Source: Bryoerythrophyllum caledonicum (lineage: Eukaryota; Streptophyta; Bryopsida; Pottiales; Pottiaceae). From it: a stretch of 64,000 bases of DNA. This document shows positions 35,201-44,865 of the stretch, piece by piece (position 1 is the stretch's first letter; every line of letters begins with the position of its first letter). The stretch spans positions 16,746,187 to 16,810,186 of the forward strand of contig OZ020525.1 of assembly GCA_963971425.1 (NCBI GenBank). Direction: 5' to 3'. Below the pieces are notes generated by a model. It was given only the letters and a program-made list of their open reading frames with translations, was not told where the DNA came from and searched no databases. A program made the translations under genes and the position numbers.

Positions 35201-38200
35201 TGTGCGTTACCTTGTTTTAGATGGCAGATGTTGAGCACGGCTCTATGTCCATGGGTGATGGCATGGACATTGAAATTCAAGTGGGGGAACATCCGGTGAT
35301 TGATTTGGAGGCCGAGTCAAGAATGGAATCGACCGAGCAAGCGTTGCAAAAGTCCATCAGGGGGACAGCTTCCGAGGTTCTTCGGACCTCGATTTATCCT
35401 TCAAGTGAGGAGCTCCTCATTCCCCTTTGCCGCATGATCCCCATGACAGAGGTGCAACTTCCTTTGAGGACCGACGTGGAGAAGTTGAAGGCGGAGTTTG
35501 TGAAGGGATATCGACCTGGCTCTGCCTGCTTCTACGTGGCGGTCAAGAATTTCTCATTAGTGGAACAGGTGGTGCTTCCCTCGGAGCGTGCAAAGTGGTC
35601 TGCACTATGGTTGGAGGAGGATAAGAAATTCGAGGCGATGTTGCAGAGTCGGCCAGAGTTGCAGGCGTTCTCCGACAAGTATTTCTTTGTCTGGGATGGA
35701 AACCACCGCCATATTGCATGGATGGAGTTGATCTCCCAGATGCACTCTACCGACTTCATCTATCATTCGCCAGTGACGGCAGTTGTTTTGGAGCCATCGT
35801 TGGCAAACCGTCATATTCTACTGAATGCTATGACAGATGTGAACAAGTAAGTAGTATCTACTAAACCACTATATCATGTTTTAATCTCAATTGCGCATTG
35901 TCATTGATGTCATGTTCATATTGAATATTTTGGTGGGATTATGCTAATTAGTGGTTATATATTTTCTAGGCAAAAAGAGGTAGATCATGTAACCCAACAC
36001 ATATCACACAAGTTGAAGAGGATCCAACATTTTGGATTGTTGGACTTTGACCAGCTCAAGGGCTTGATTAGCGATGACGATTACGAGGCAAGTGTTCACG
36101 AGTGGGGGAGGAGGGCAATGAAGAAGTGGAGTCACATGACCTATGATGCATTCTTGAAACTCATGTTTAAGTAACATATTCGATACAAGCCTATAATTCG
36201 ATTGCCTTTCAATCATATTTCAGAATATGTTTTTCTCTTATTTCTATTAATTGTTGTCATTGGTTTTTTCAGCGTGAGATTATTGCCACCCAGGAGGAGT
36301 GTATCAGAAATTACAAGGATGGCCTCGTAACTGGCGTTGGAGTTGATCGTGTTGGTAGTCCAGCTGAGTTGGTAAAACTTTGCACTGAGGCCGTGCAGAA
36401 GAAGAAAACGGCGTGTCAGACTACCTTCACCAGGATGTTGGCGATCGCAAATCCAACAAACGGCGAAGAGTTTTTCACAGAGGTGTGTTAATTCCAAGTC
36501 TGATTCTGTATTTGATTGTATTTTCCTTCTTCATTTACTTTCATTTATTGTCTATTAGTATTTGACAAATTTATTGTCTATAAGTGCTTCAGGTTATGCG
36601 TCATTTTGATATTTACCAAACTAAGCCAGAGATGACACTTGAGAAGCTCCAACTCTTTTGCACCGCTAAAGTGGCTGGAAGGTTCAAGGGGCGCTGGTGT
36701 AAATGGTGGAATATGAGCAAGCACAGTAGGGCGGAGTACAACTTTCCAAAATCGCCGGCTTCAGACACGAGCCTTCGGGGATGGATTGATACAGCTACAT
36801 TTTGGGCTGGAGTGAGTTCTTCTAATGCCTATTTTGTATTGAATTTCAATCATTTAGCTCAATATATCTTGCACACTTATATTTTTATTGTATGTGGTAG
36901 TTGGAGGAGGAAACTGGAACGAAATTTTCTGAGATCCTCGAAGAAGACAAGGTTGTTCTGAAGAAAGAGGGGCTTCCCAATCCCATTGAAGATATTGGTT
37001 CTTGGATGGAGGCTTGGAGCATTATGTTGTGGACTAAGGCTTTCAAGGACCATGTTGGGAGGAAGGGCGTGTTCTCTAAGTCAGAGGAGTTTCTGAAGCA
37101 GGAGGGTTGTGAGAAGACCATGAAGCGGGCGGTGCTTCGATACTTCTGGAGGGAACTCGTTGCAAAAGGAGCGTTGCAGCCGGGTCAATTGCCAATCCGC
37201 TTCAAGGTATGGACGGACCCTACTTCTGCAGATTGCATTTTCACCGAGCAGCAGAGGCGACGCTTCTCTCGTCACCACTTGGTACAGTGTCCTTGGTTCT
37301 TGGAGTTGACGGATGCTGATCCTACCCCGGGAGAGGAAATTCAGCTTCGTAGGGAGTGCGATTCTATAGCTGCCACTTCAGGAGATGGCGACATGCTTCC
37401 TTCGTCCGTCACTATAGTGACTCCCACGGTCGACGCAACACTCTCAAAGCAAGAGAAGGCAAAGGTTGCGGAGAGGGCGGCCAGGGCGGCGGTCAAGGCG
37501 GCAGAGAAGGAGGCGATGAGGGTGGAGAGAGAGACCGCGAAGGCACTGAAGAAAGAGACCAAAGAGAGAAACAAGGAGTTGGTGGCGTTGGTGGTGAGGG
37601 ATGGGCCTGAGAAGCTAATTGCTGAGCTTGGGGGGGTTGTAGCGTTTACTCGCCCTGCTGCGATGGTGACAACGACCGGCATTTCCCCTTCAGCTAGCAG
37701 TCGGCCTTCCACTTTTGTCGCGAAGCCTTCGCAGACTATCTACTCCATTCCGGTGGTGGAGGATGTCGAGTCTGTAGTTGGAATGGAGGTATTCTCTCAG
37801 AGTGCTCTTAGCATTATGACCCTCTTTGATAGTATCGCTGAAGAGGATGACCTCCCTCCAATTTGGTGTGAGATTCGCCAATTCATGAAGACGCATTCTG
37901 GATCGCGGATGCGGCGCCATCATGGGAGTGATTGCTCTGATGGTTTGGTGGACATGGTTCTATTCGACGTCCCAGAGAATTTGCCAGTCCCTGGAATTGA
38001 GGGCGGCTTTGACGTGCCGGTTTGGAACAAACTTCCAACCCAACTGTCTAGCGGTGGTAGGAACGAATCTCCATGGATTCATAGGTGTTTTGAGATGGCT
38101 GAGGCATTGCTTCGCGATGGGGCGCCACTCATCGTGTTCTACCCAGACTCAAAGTTCATATCGAATGAACTTCATGCTTGGGCAGAGTGGGCAGACTTTC

Positions 38201-39231
38201 GTGAGGAGACAAAGTGGTTTTCCATTAACGGTTTGTCTCTCTCGCGCGAAGGATACCCCGGGCGCACTCACAAATGCTTCATGGTGAAGTGCTATGTAAG
38301 GAAGCTTGATCCAACAATCCCTTTTTCTTCTAATGACAGGATGGAATTGTTGTTGGAGGGGATCCAATTGTCTTCAGATGGTCATTTGACCAATCTGATC
38401 ACACAAGAGACGCTGACGATGAGAGGTTCCAGTAGCCAGCCATGGCGAGGAGCGCGGGAGAAGTCCTCCAATCTCATGGAGGCTCTTATTGACCTTTGCA
38501 CTGAGGAGAATGACATCATCCTCGACCTGACAGCATCAACCGGTTTGTTTTCTTACTACTTTCAATTCAATGAAATTTGTCTTTTCTTTCAATGCAATTA
38601 TCAATTTCAAACTTTGTGTCGTACAGGAGCATCTATCAAGGCTTGCATGGCCCTCAAGCGCCACATCCTGGCGTTAGAGGAGGACTCGGATTTGGTAGAA
38701 GAGGTCCTCCGGCCTTTGATTCCTTGCACTTCAGAGGTGGAGTCCGAAGTAGCGCTGCCAGTGCAAGAAAACTCTCGCAAGCGTCCATTGGAGCTTGATG
38801 ACGACGAGCCGGAGGTGAAGACCGCTCGGAAGAGAACTTGTAAGTAAGTTCAGTGCCTTTGATAAAAGATTATGTTTACTAGTATACAATGTTTAATTAT
38901 ATTTTGAGTTATTAATGAAATGACACATTTTTTATGCAGTCGGACAACATCGTTGATGGCCGTTCCATCAAACACTCGGTCGGGGGTGCTATTACGCTTA
39001 TCGATGGAGGTGAAGAGTCCGCCGCGCACATTTCACATGAATCCTTGGGATAGAGGTATTGCAGATGCGATGGCTGCACTTCGATCTCCTTTACGTGTCT
39101 CAGAAGTAGCCCGTTGTAGGTCTGCCGCAAAGCAGTTCATAGATGGAGAGGCGGCCGCTAGTGGATCGGATAGTAGTTTGCCTCGTATCCAGGAGGATAG
39201 CTCGGATGACTGTTCCGTAGAGGAATCTTGA
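32214..39231 (+). CDS. Gene B (element 2): ParB-like plus beta-class DNA-methyltransferase-like protein
   Basis: Predicted exons: 32214-32414, 32515-32580, 32704-32841, 35221-35846, 35970-36170, 36273-36482, 36593-36811, 36901-38542, 38627-38843 and 38940-39231. The N-terminus is strongly basic (NPKQVRAQKKRREQRALL). The 35221 exon is ParB-like: IPLCRMIPMTEV, CFYVAV, FFVWDGNHRHIAW. A charged Ala/Lys/Glu helix (KAKVAERAARAAVKAAEKE) follows. The methyltransferase-like part has VDMVLFDVPEN at the motif IV position, then PWRGAREK and IILDLTASTG|ASIKACMALKRHILALEED. The intron inside motif I is at the same place as in element 1, as is the C-terminal block SPPRTFHMNPWD. The donor at 36170 is out of phase with the best acceptor at 36272, suggesting a one-base lesion or an acceptor near 36310. 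Function is inferred; methylation activity is doubtful because DPPY is not intact. Confidence 0.7.
32842..33939. other. Remaining part of the large gene B intron
   Basis: No convincing exon. A 145-codon plus-strand frame at 33431-33868 has no recognisable domain and overlaps other open frames, so it is not called as a gene. Confidence 0.35.
33940..35190. repeat. CCCTCGGATCCGAGGG palindrome array (gene B intron, element 2)
   Basis: Seven copies start at 33975, 34114, 34253, 34393, 34533, 34752 and 34973. The first five are spaced 139-140 bp and the last gaps are about 220 bp; a decayed eighth lies near 35186. Two copies carry one mismatch. The palindromes are better conserved than the surrounding tandem units. 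The array fills the intron before the ParB-like exon, as the different palindrome array does in element 1. Confidence 0.9.
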
Positions 39232-39994
39232 TCTCTCTACTTTGGTAGTTGTTTTCTTTTTCATCATGGATTTGGTTTCTTGACAGTTTCATTACAATTG
39301 TCAATCTACTGTGTCTTATTTGGGGTTTCCACAACCTTCTACAATCCAAAACTCCAACGTAATTACCAAGTCGTTACTCTTGTTTTGTTTATTATTCGAT
39401 CCATACAATGTCCACAACATCTGTCTACATGTATTTAACTACATGCATTTTCTTCATATTTTATTTTTCCAATTCAAAGTAGTTTGGACTCAATCGGTAT
39501 CACCTAGGTATCACATGGATATCACCTTTGAATTATAAGGGTATAAGCTTCGCATCAGATGGGTATCATCTATCTTAAACCCTATTAACTTTTCAAAAAA
39601 TTCTAGACAGTCCATCGTAGAATAATTATGAACTAAACGGACTAACCGCTCTCATATTTCCATAGGTGTATATTTTATCTCTCTCTCTATGTATTTAGTT
39701 TTGTAAAAACATGTTCATGTACCCCAAACTAAACGCACGGCCATAGGCATTTTCCCTCATTTTTTAGAAGAATTGTTGCAATTTAAACTTCAACAAGTCA
39801 GATTTCCATCTCTCCAAAACTCTAATTATTGTATGTTTTACATGTATTTTTTTCATGTCCAAAAAATGTATATATAACCTACGGTCTTAGGTGTCCCTTT
39901 CAAATTTTGAATTTTTTTGTTGCAAATGAAACACTAAAAATGAGTGCTCGCCGCTCGCTGCTCGCCGCTCACCGCTCACAAGATAGCATTCCTG
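39232..39994. other. Right subterminal region and TIR of element 2
   Basis: It holds the gene B 3' region, the inverted subterminal motifs at 39736 and 39879, and the right TIR (39944-39994; GCTCACCGCTCACAAGATAGC type). GTATCAC-type words repeat at 39496-39570. No gene. Confidence 0.7.
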
Positions 39995-41095
39995 TTCTAG
40001 TGTGTTGGAGATTTCTTTGATGAGTGTATCTAGGGTTTCACAAGCTTCTTGCCATTGAACTTGTGATAGCTCATTGTTATTTTCAAGAGTATTTATGAGG
40101 GAGTCTATTAGCATGGATTGTTCTTCAAAGAGTTTTGTGTTGAATTTTTCTAAGTTGCCTTTGGGAATGGGGTTGAGTATGCGTATAGTGTCATTGTTTA
40201 GGATTGTGGGTGTTCTATTAATTAAGGTATTATTTGGTACGTGTAGATGTATAGGTGTGTGGTCCGAGTTGAGAATAACATTTTTGTTTGTTGTAGAGGT
40301 GTATTGTGTATTGTTGTTGGTATTTATATAAAATCCATCTATTAGACTCCAATCGCTATAGTTATATCCGCCTTGTTTGGAGAATTGTGTATCAGTTTTT
40401 ATGTAAGTGAAGTTTATGTTTTCTGTGAAGTGGCGCCATTGGTAGTCTATAGTTTGGGGAGGAGTGCTATGGTTTCCGTTTTGGCGTCCAATTAATGCTA
40501 TATCTCTATTAAAGTCTCCGCACAGTATATATGTGTCGTTGGGGTTGTTATTTATTTGAGTTGTGATAGTGTTTTGTATGTCACTAATGAATCTAGAATC
40601 TTCGGGGTGAGATGGCATATACATGTGTAGAACTAGCCATGGTTGTAGTGGGTAGTTATTGATTTTGATTATTTGAAGGTAAGGGGATATGTGCATTGGG
40701 GTGGGGATCTTTTTGATATTGCCCGGGAAAGCATATTTTTTATGTATTAGTGTAAGGAGACCACCGCGTCCCGGTGTGTATGGTCTCCGTTGTTGAATAC
40801 ATCTTGTGAGTGCATGTGTATTGTTGAAAATGAGTTTATAGTTTTGAAATAAGTTTTGTATATATTTTGTGGATTTTGTGGCGGATAGTTTTGTTTCTTG
40901 TATAACTATAATGGCTGGCGGTGTGTTTGTATGTGCGACCAAAGATTGTAAGCTAGGGAGGGCGGTGTTTAGAGAAGAGGCATTCCATGTGATTATATAT
41001 GTATTTTCTTGATTTGGATTATTGTTTTGGTTTTGTGGGCGTATGTAAGGGGGTGGGGGGGTGGCTGGGTATATTCTGGTATTTGGACAAGGCAT
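39995..41095 (-). pseudogene. LINE ORF2 fragment: APE-type endonuclease
   Basis: Minus-strand frame with apurinic-endonuclease motifs in order: YIITWNASSL, IIVIQETKLS, LHMYMP, YILCGDFNRDI, SDWSLIDGFY and NSDHTPIHLHV. This endonuclease nicks target DNA for target-primed reverse transcription in APE-type LINEs. The frame meets the element 2 terminus at LEQE (39995) and no reverse transcriptase follows, so the LINE is 3'-truncated there. It is one frame away from the upstream 2A-containing ORF; the shift falls in a C-rich run near 41050-41060, consistent with a one-base indel. Confidence 0.85.
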
Positions 41096-41814
41096 TTTAG
41101 TGATTCAATAATTAGATTGTTGGGGAGGTATGGAAATTTTTGTTTTATAGTTTCTTGAGATGGTGGTGTATGATGATTGTGTATAAAATCATATAATTCT
41201 TTATGTATTGATGTTTTATGGTTTATAATATTTTGGTTATTTTCAATGAATGATACATAAGGATGTGGGGTGTTAATGTGTCTTTCGGGGGGGTTTCGTA
41301 GGTTAGCAAGGGAGTTTAGTAGTGCATTAGTCCATTGAGTTATGTTTGGGCTTTGTTGATTTAATAGGAGGTTACATTCGTCTATGTGTGGGTGGATTGT
41401 AGTTACTATGGCGTATAGAATATGTGGTGCGGGGTGTTCGTTTTGTTGTTGTATATATTGGATAATGTGTGGATGTGTGTTGGTGTGTGATAGGTGTAGT
41501 GTATGTGTGGGTTTTAGTATAGGTGCAAATGATTGGGCAATATGTCTATATTCTGGTTGTAATTTTATTGTGTTTGGTATAAAATATGCTTCGGCATTCT
41601 TTTTGTGTTGTGTTGGGTGTCTTTTTAGTATATTTGGCATAGGTCCTGGATTGGTTTCTATATCTCCTCCAAGTGTTAGTATTATTTTGTAATGTGGTGG
41701 TTTGTTATTATATTTAATGGTTATACTTTTTTTTGGTTTTCTAGGATACTTTTTTTGTTTTGTTTTGTATTTTTTCTTTGTATTGAGGGATGTGAGTGTT
41801 GTGTTTTCTTTCAT
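40993..41814 (-). CDS. LINE ORF with N-terminal 2A-like peptide
   Basis: 273 codons. Near the N-terminus, LTLGGDIETNPGP (GDIETNPGP at 41641-41667) matches the D-I-E-x-N-P-G-P rule of 2A ribosome-skipping peptides, which are known in some APE-type non-LTR retrotransposons. It is preceded by a Lys-rich segment (KKYKTKQKKYPRKPKKS). The remainder is His/Thr/Pro/Ile-rich without a recognised domain and leads toward the endonuclease frame. A 2A here would release the protein from an upstream fusion or set the nascent chain's N-terminus. Skipping activity is inferred from the motif. Confidence 0.75.
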   Translation of the reverse strand: MKENTTLTSLNTKKKYKTKQKKYPRKPKKSITIKYNNKPPHYKIILTLGGDIETNPGPMPNILKRHPTQHKKNAEAYFIPNTIKLQPEYRHIAQSFAPILKPTHTLHLSHTNTHPHIIQYIQQQNEHPAPHILYAIVTTIHPHIDECNLLLNQQSPNITQWTNALLNSLANLRNPPERHINTPHPYVSFIENNQNIINHKTSIHKELYDFIHNHHTPPSQETIKQKFPYLPNNLIIESLKCLVQIPEYTQPPPHPLTYAHKTKTIIQIKKIHI

Positions 41815-43060
41815 TTGAGTGAGTTTCCTTTGGTTTGATCTTCTTAGGTTTGTTATTTTGTTTTGGATTATTGTTTTGTATGTTGTTTTTGTTAATTAGT
41901 TTGGTGTTTGTTTTAGGGCTTTGGTTTGTGTTAGTCTTAATGTGTGGATTTTGGTTTGTATTTTTGCATCTTTTTTCGTATGTGGTGGAATATACTTGTG
42001 TGTGTGTATTGTAGGTAGTATTTTTGTTTGTATATGTATATGTATTTATATGTATTTTTTGAGGGTTTGTATTTGTATGTGTTTTGGTGTTTGTGTTAGT
42101 ATATGTGTTTGAGTATGTATATATATATTCTCTTTTGTATAGGATAGTGTATTTGTATTGGGTATAAGGTTTAGTACAATATTTATATGCCCCATACAGT
42201 GTATTAGTATAGTATCCGTAATTTATACTAGGCTTTGATGTACGGATACGGTATATTGTATAGTCCATGGTAGTTTCCTTGTAGTCTTTGAAGTCTACAA
42301 GTTTTGGCGGCTTGTCTCCAATCATAGGTTTTGTGTGTATGTGTTTATTACGTGTAAGGGTATTGGTTTCTATGTCTCTTTCAAGCTTTAGTATTTTACA
42401 ATATGGTGGTTTGTTATTATGTTTTAACCGTTGTATATATTTTTTTGTTTGTCTAATATACTTTTTTGTTTTGTTTTTGATTATATCCTTGTATTGGAAA
42501 ATGTGGGTGATTTGTTTTCTTTCTTTCGAGTGGATTTTTCTTGAATTGATTTTCTTTGGCTTATTGTTTTGTTTTAGTTTTTTGTTAGTTGGTTTGGTGT
42601 TTGTTTGTGTGTTATTATTTGTGTTAGGCTTGATGTGTATATGTTGGATTATATTTTTGCAACTTTTTTCGTATGTGGTGGGTGTTGTATTTGTATATGT
42701 GTGTGTATATGTATTGTATATAGTATTTGTATTTGTATATGTATATGTATGTGTATGTATGTTTTGAGGATTTGTATTTGTATGTATTTTGGTATTTGTA
42801 TATGTTTTTTAGTATGTATATGTGTATTTCCCTTTGTATAAAATGATGTATTTGTATTGAGTATGGAGTCTAATATAGTATTTATACAACCCATGTATCG
42901 GTGTATGTTTGTATCCTACTACATATAGTGTATTAGTATAGTATTCGTATCCTATACTAGATTTTAATGTATATATTTGGTATATTGTATGGTCAATGGT
43001 AGTTACCTTGTAGTCTTTGAAGTCTACAAGTTTGGCAGCTTGTCTTCAATCATAGGTGTT
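41640..43060. repeat. Tandem duplication inside the LINE (unit about 0.72 kb)
   Basis: The block around 41645-42325 recurs at about 42355-43060. Each copy starts, on the minus strand, with MIxDKxPxL and the CTTGTAGACTTCAAAGACTA word, continues through TG/TA-rich DNA, and ends with the 2A region. The copy nearer ORF1 has a decayed 2A (LERDIETNTL), the other an intact one. The copies also differ by one A near 43030 (AAACTT versus AAAACTT), which alters the frame. Confidence 0.75.
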
Positions 43061-44865
43061 GCCATGCTTCCCGTGATGGCTTGCATTGAGGCAAGTGCGG
43101 CGCTCATTGCTTGTTGAATGCTCAACATTTGAGTCTTCAATTCTTCATGTTTTTGATCGGCATACTCTCGTGTCTCCTTCCTCATTTTCTTGTTGCTCTC
43201 TTCCATCACCAACTCGACAACCTCCAAGACATCTTGTTTGGTGACATTGGATGAGGTTTCTTGTATCTTGAAGGTCTCCACCGTGTTGACCATGGCGGCG
43301 TTAACGTCATCAAACCCGAATGCCTTCACTTGTGCTTCGGAAGGGGGTTCCGTTCCTTCTAGACTCCTTCGGTGTGGTGCAAACTCTACAAGGTAGCCTC
43401 CCATGGCAAAGGTTTTGTTTATAAATTGCTTGTAAACAATTGGGTTAGCACAATGTATATTAGTGCTTCCGTTGTGTCTAGTTCCACATTCTTTGTGGAA
43501 CCAAATGGATCGAGTGTTAGCATCACCAATAATCTTGCGAATGGCATCACTTCTGTCATACACACTCATGAGGATAGGTAAGGGGGAGAGAGTTAGAATT
43601 AAGGCATCCTTTTTTGCCTTAGTTTCATGCGAAACCTTCCCTCCGGTGATGTGTTTAGTTTGTATTACCTCGTGGTGTGTAGTGACTTGATGTAGTTGGA
43701 TCTTCTTCGCTTGTTGTGGTGTCGTGGTCATAATGAACGCATGGGTGTCGTCGATGTTCTTTTGGACTCCAGTGATCTCAAACTCGTGTCCCCTTCGAAA
43801 ACTATTCAAGAGAGCATCCATGAAGAGAGTTGTGGCCGAAATACCCTTCAAATTGTCACTCTTCACTTTGACAGAGAGGTTAGAATGTCTAACAATATTT
43901 TGATAGCTTTTACAAACTTTTCAAATGATGTTGTGACCATCTAGTTTAAGGATGAAGAGTCTAAGCCCCTTAAGCAACATGATACCATCAATTTCGGGTT
44001 TTAGTAAGTGTAGTTTGATTATCCCCGCCCATACCCCCTTCATTCCCCCATTTTTGACACTCAAGCATTGAATTGAAATAGGATCAATAAGATCATTTCC
44101 AAGTTTTATATCCATTACTTCTAGTCTTTTTGTGATCATTATCTTGATTTCATCATGCATGATTTGGGAGGAAGGGGGTTCAAAGTGGATAGCGATGTGA
44201 AAGTCGAGAGCCAAACCTGTGGAGGTGTTGATGGTGATGTCAAAGGGGAGTTGGGTGATGTTGTAGTGTTGTCCCTCCACTCCGATTCTTGTGCTTGGAT
44301 AAAGAAGTTGTGGGATGCGAGGAAATGCCACCTTTGCCCCGCTTGCCTCTTGCGCTTCTTCAGCCTTCAACCCTCTTGTTATCATGTCTTCGGCGGTTTC
44401 TCCACTATAAAGCTCTTGAAGTCCTTCAATTGCTAGAGCCTCCATGTTAGCATACCCCATCCAAAATTTGAAATTGGTACTTACCGGTTGATTGATGTGC
44501 GGTTGATTTTCTTCAATCATGGCATTCTTCATCTTCTTGCTTGTGCTATGGGTTTCTTCGGTTTGCCATGGTGTCTTCTCAACCACCATTGTGTTCTCAT
44601 CCACCTTTTCCTTGAAGTTGAGGAGTCTTTTGATGCTACCCATGTCGATATTAATATAGCGGTGGCCTCTAATGGAGCTACGGAGGTTGCTGTCAAAAAA
44701 GAGGGGGTCACGAACTATACTGGGAAGGTCATTTTTAAGAAGGTGGGGGTTGCTGATGGGATTGAGAAGGTTTATGGCTGTGTAGGGGGTCGCTACGGCT
44801 GGGTGGGGGGTCGCTGAGGTTAAGTGGGGGGTCTTTAAGTCTAAGTGGGAGGTCGCTATGGTCAA
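43024..44865 (-). pseudogene. LINE ORF1-like protein with one in-frame stop
   Basis: A single minus-strand frame of about 614 codons runs from TIATSHLDLK to IEDKLPNL and is broken only by a TGA at 43921-43923. No zinc knuckle is obvious. The C-terminal 90 residues are Lys/Glu/Gln-rich (EESNKKMRKETREYADQKHE), compatible with a coiled coil, which many LINE ORF1 proteins have. It lies just upstream of the 2A/endonuclease frames on the same strand. Assignment as ORF1 rests on position and composition. Confidence 0.5.

Larger units (their letters stand above)
26836..39994. mobile_element. Element 2: second giant MULE-type TIR transposon, opposite orientation
   Basis: The element is about 13.2 kb. 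The ends are inverted copies: GCTATCTTGTGAGCGG plus GCGAGC repeats at 26843-26886, and their complement at 39944-39987; CAG lies 7 bp further out on both sides. Gene A runs left (31334-27615) and gene B runs right (32214-39231), mirroring element 1. The coding ends lie 0.76-0.78 kb from the termini. Subterminal motifs are shared with element 1. No clean target duplication is seen: the left flank is a Harbinger pseudogene and the right flank a LINE ORF, so the borders may have been rearranged. Gene A is damaged, so this copy is probably not autonomous. Confidence 0.8.

Noticed and set aside
26836..39994. TCTA near both element 2 borders as a target-site duplication
   Set aside because: Only four matching bases in a 9-bp window; not better than chance.
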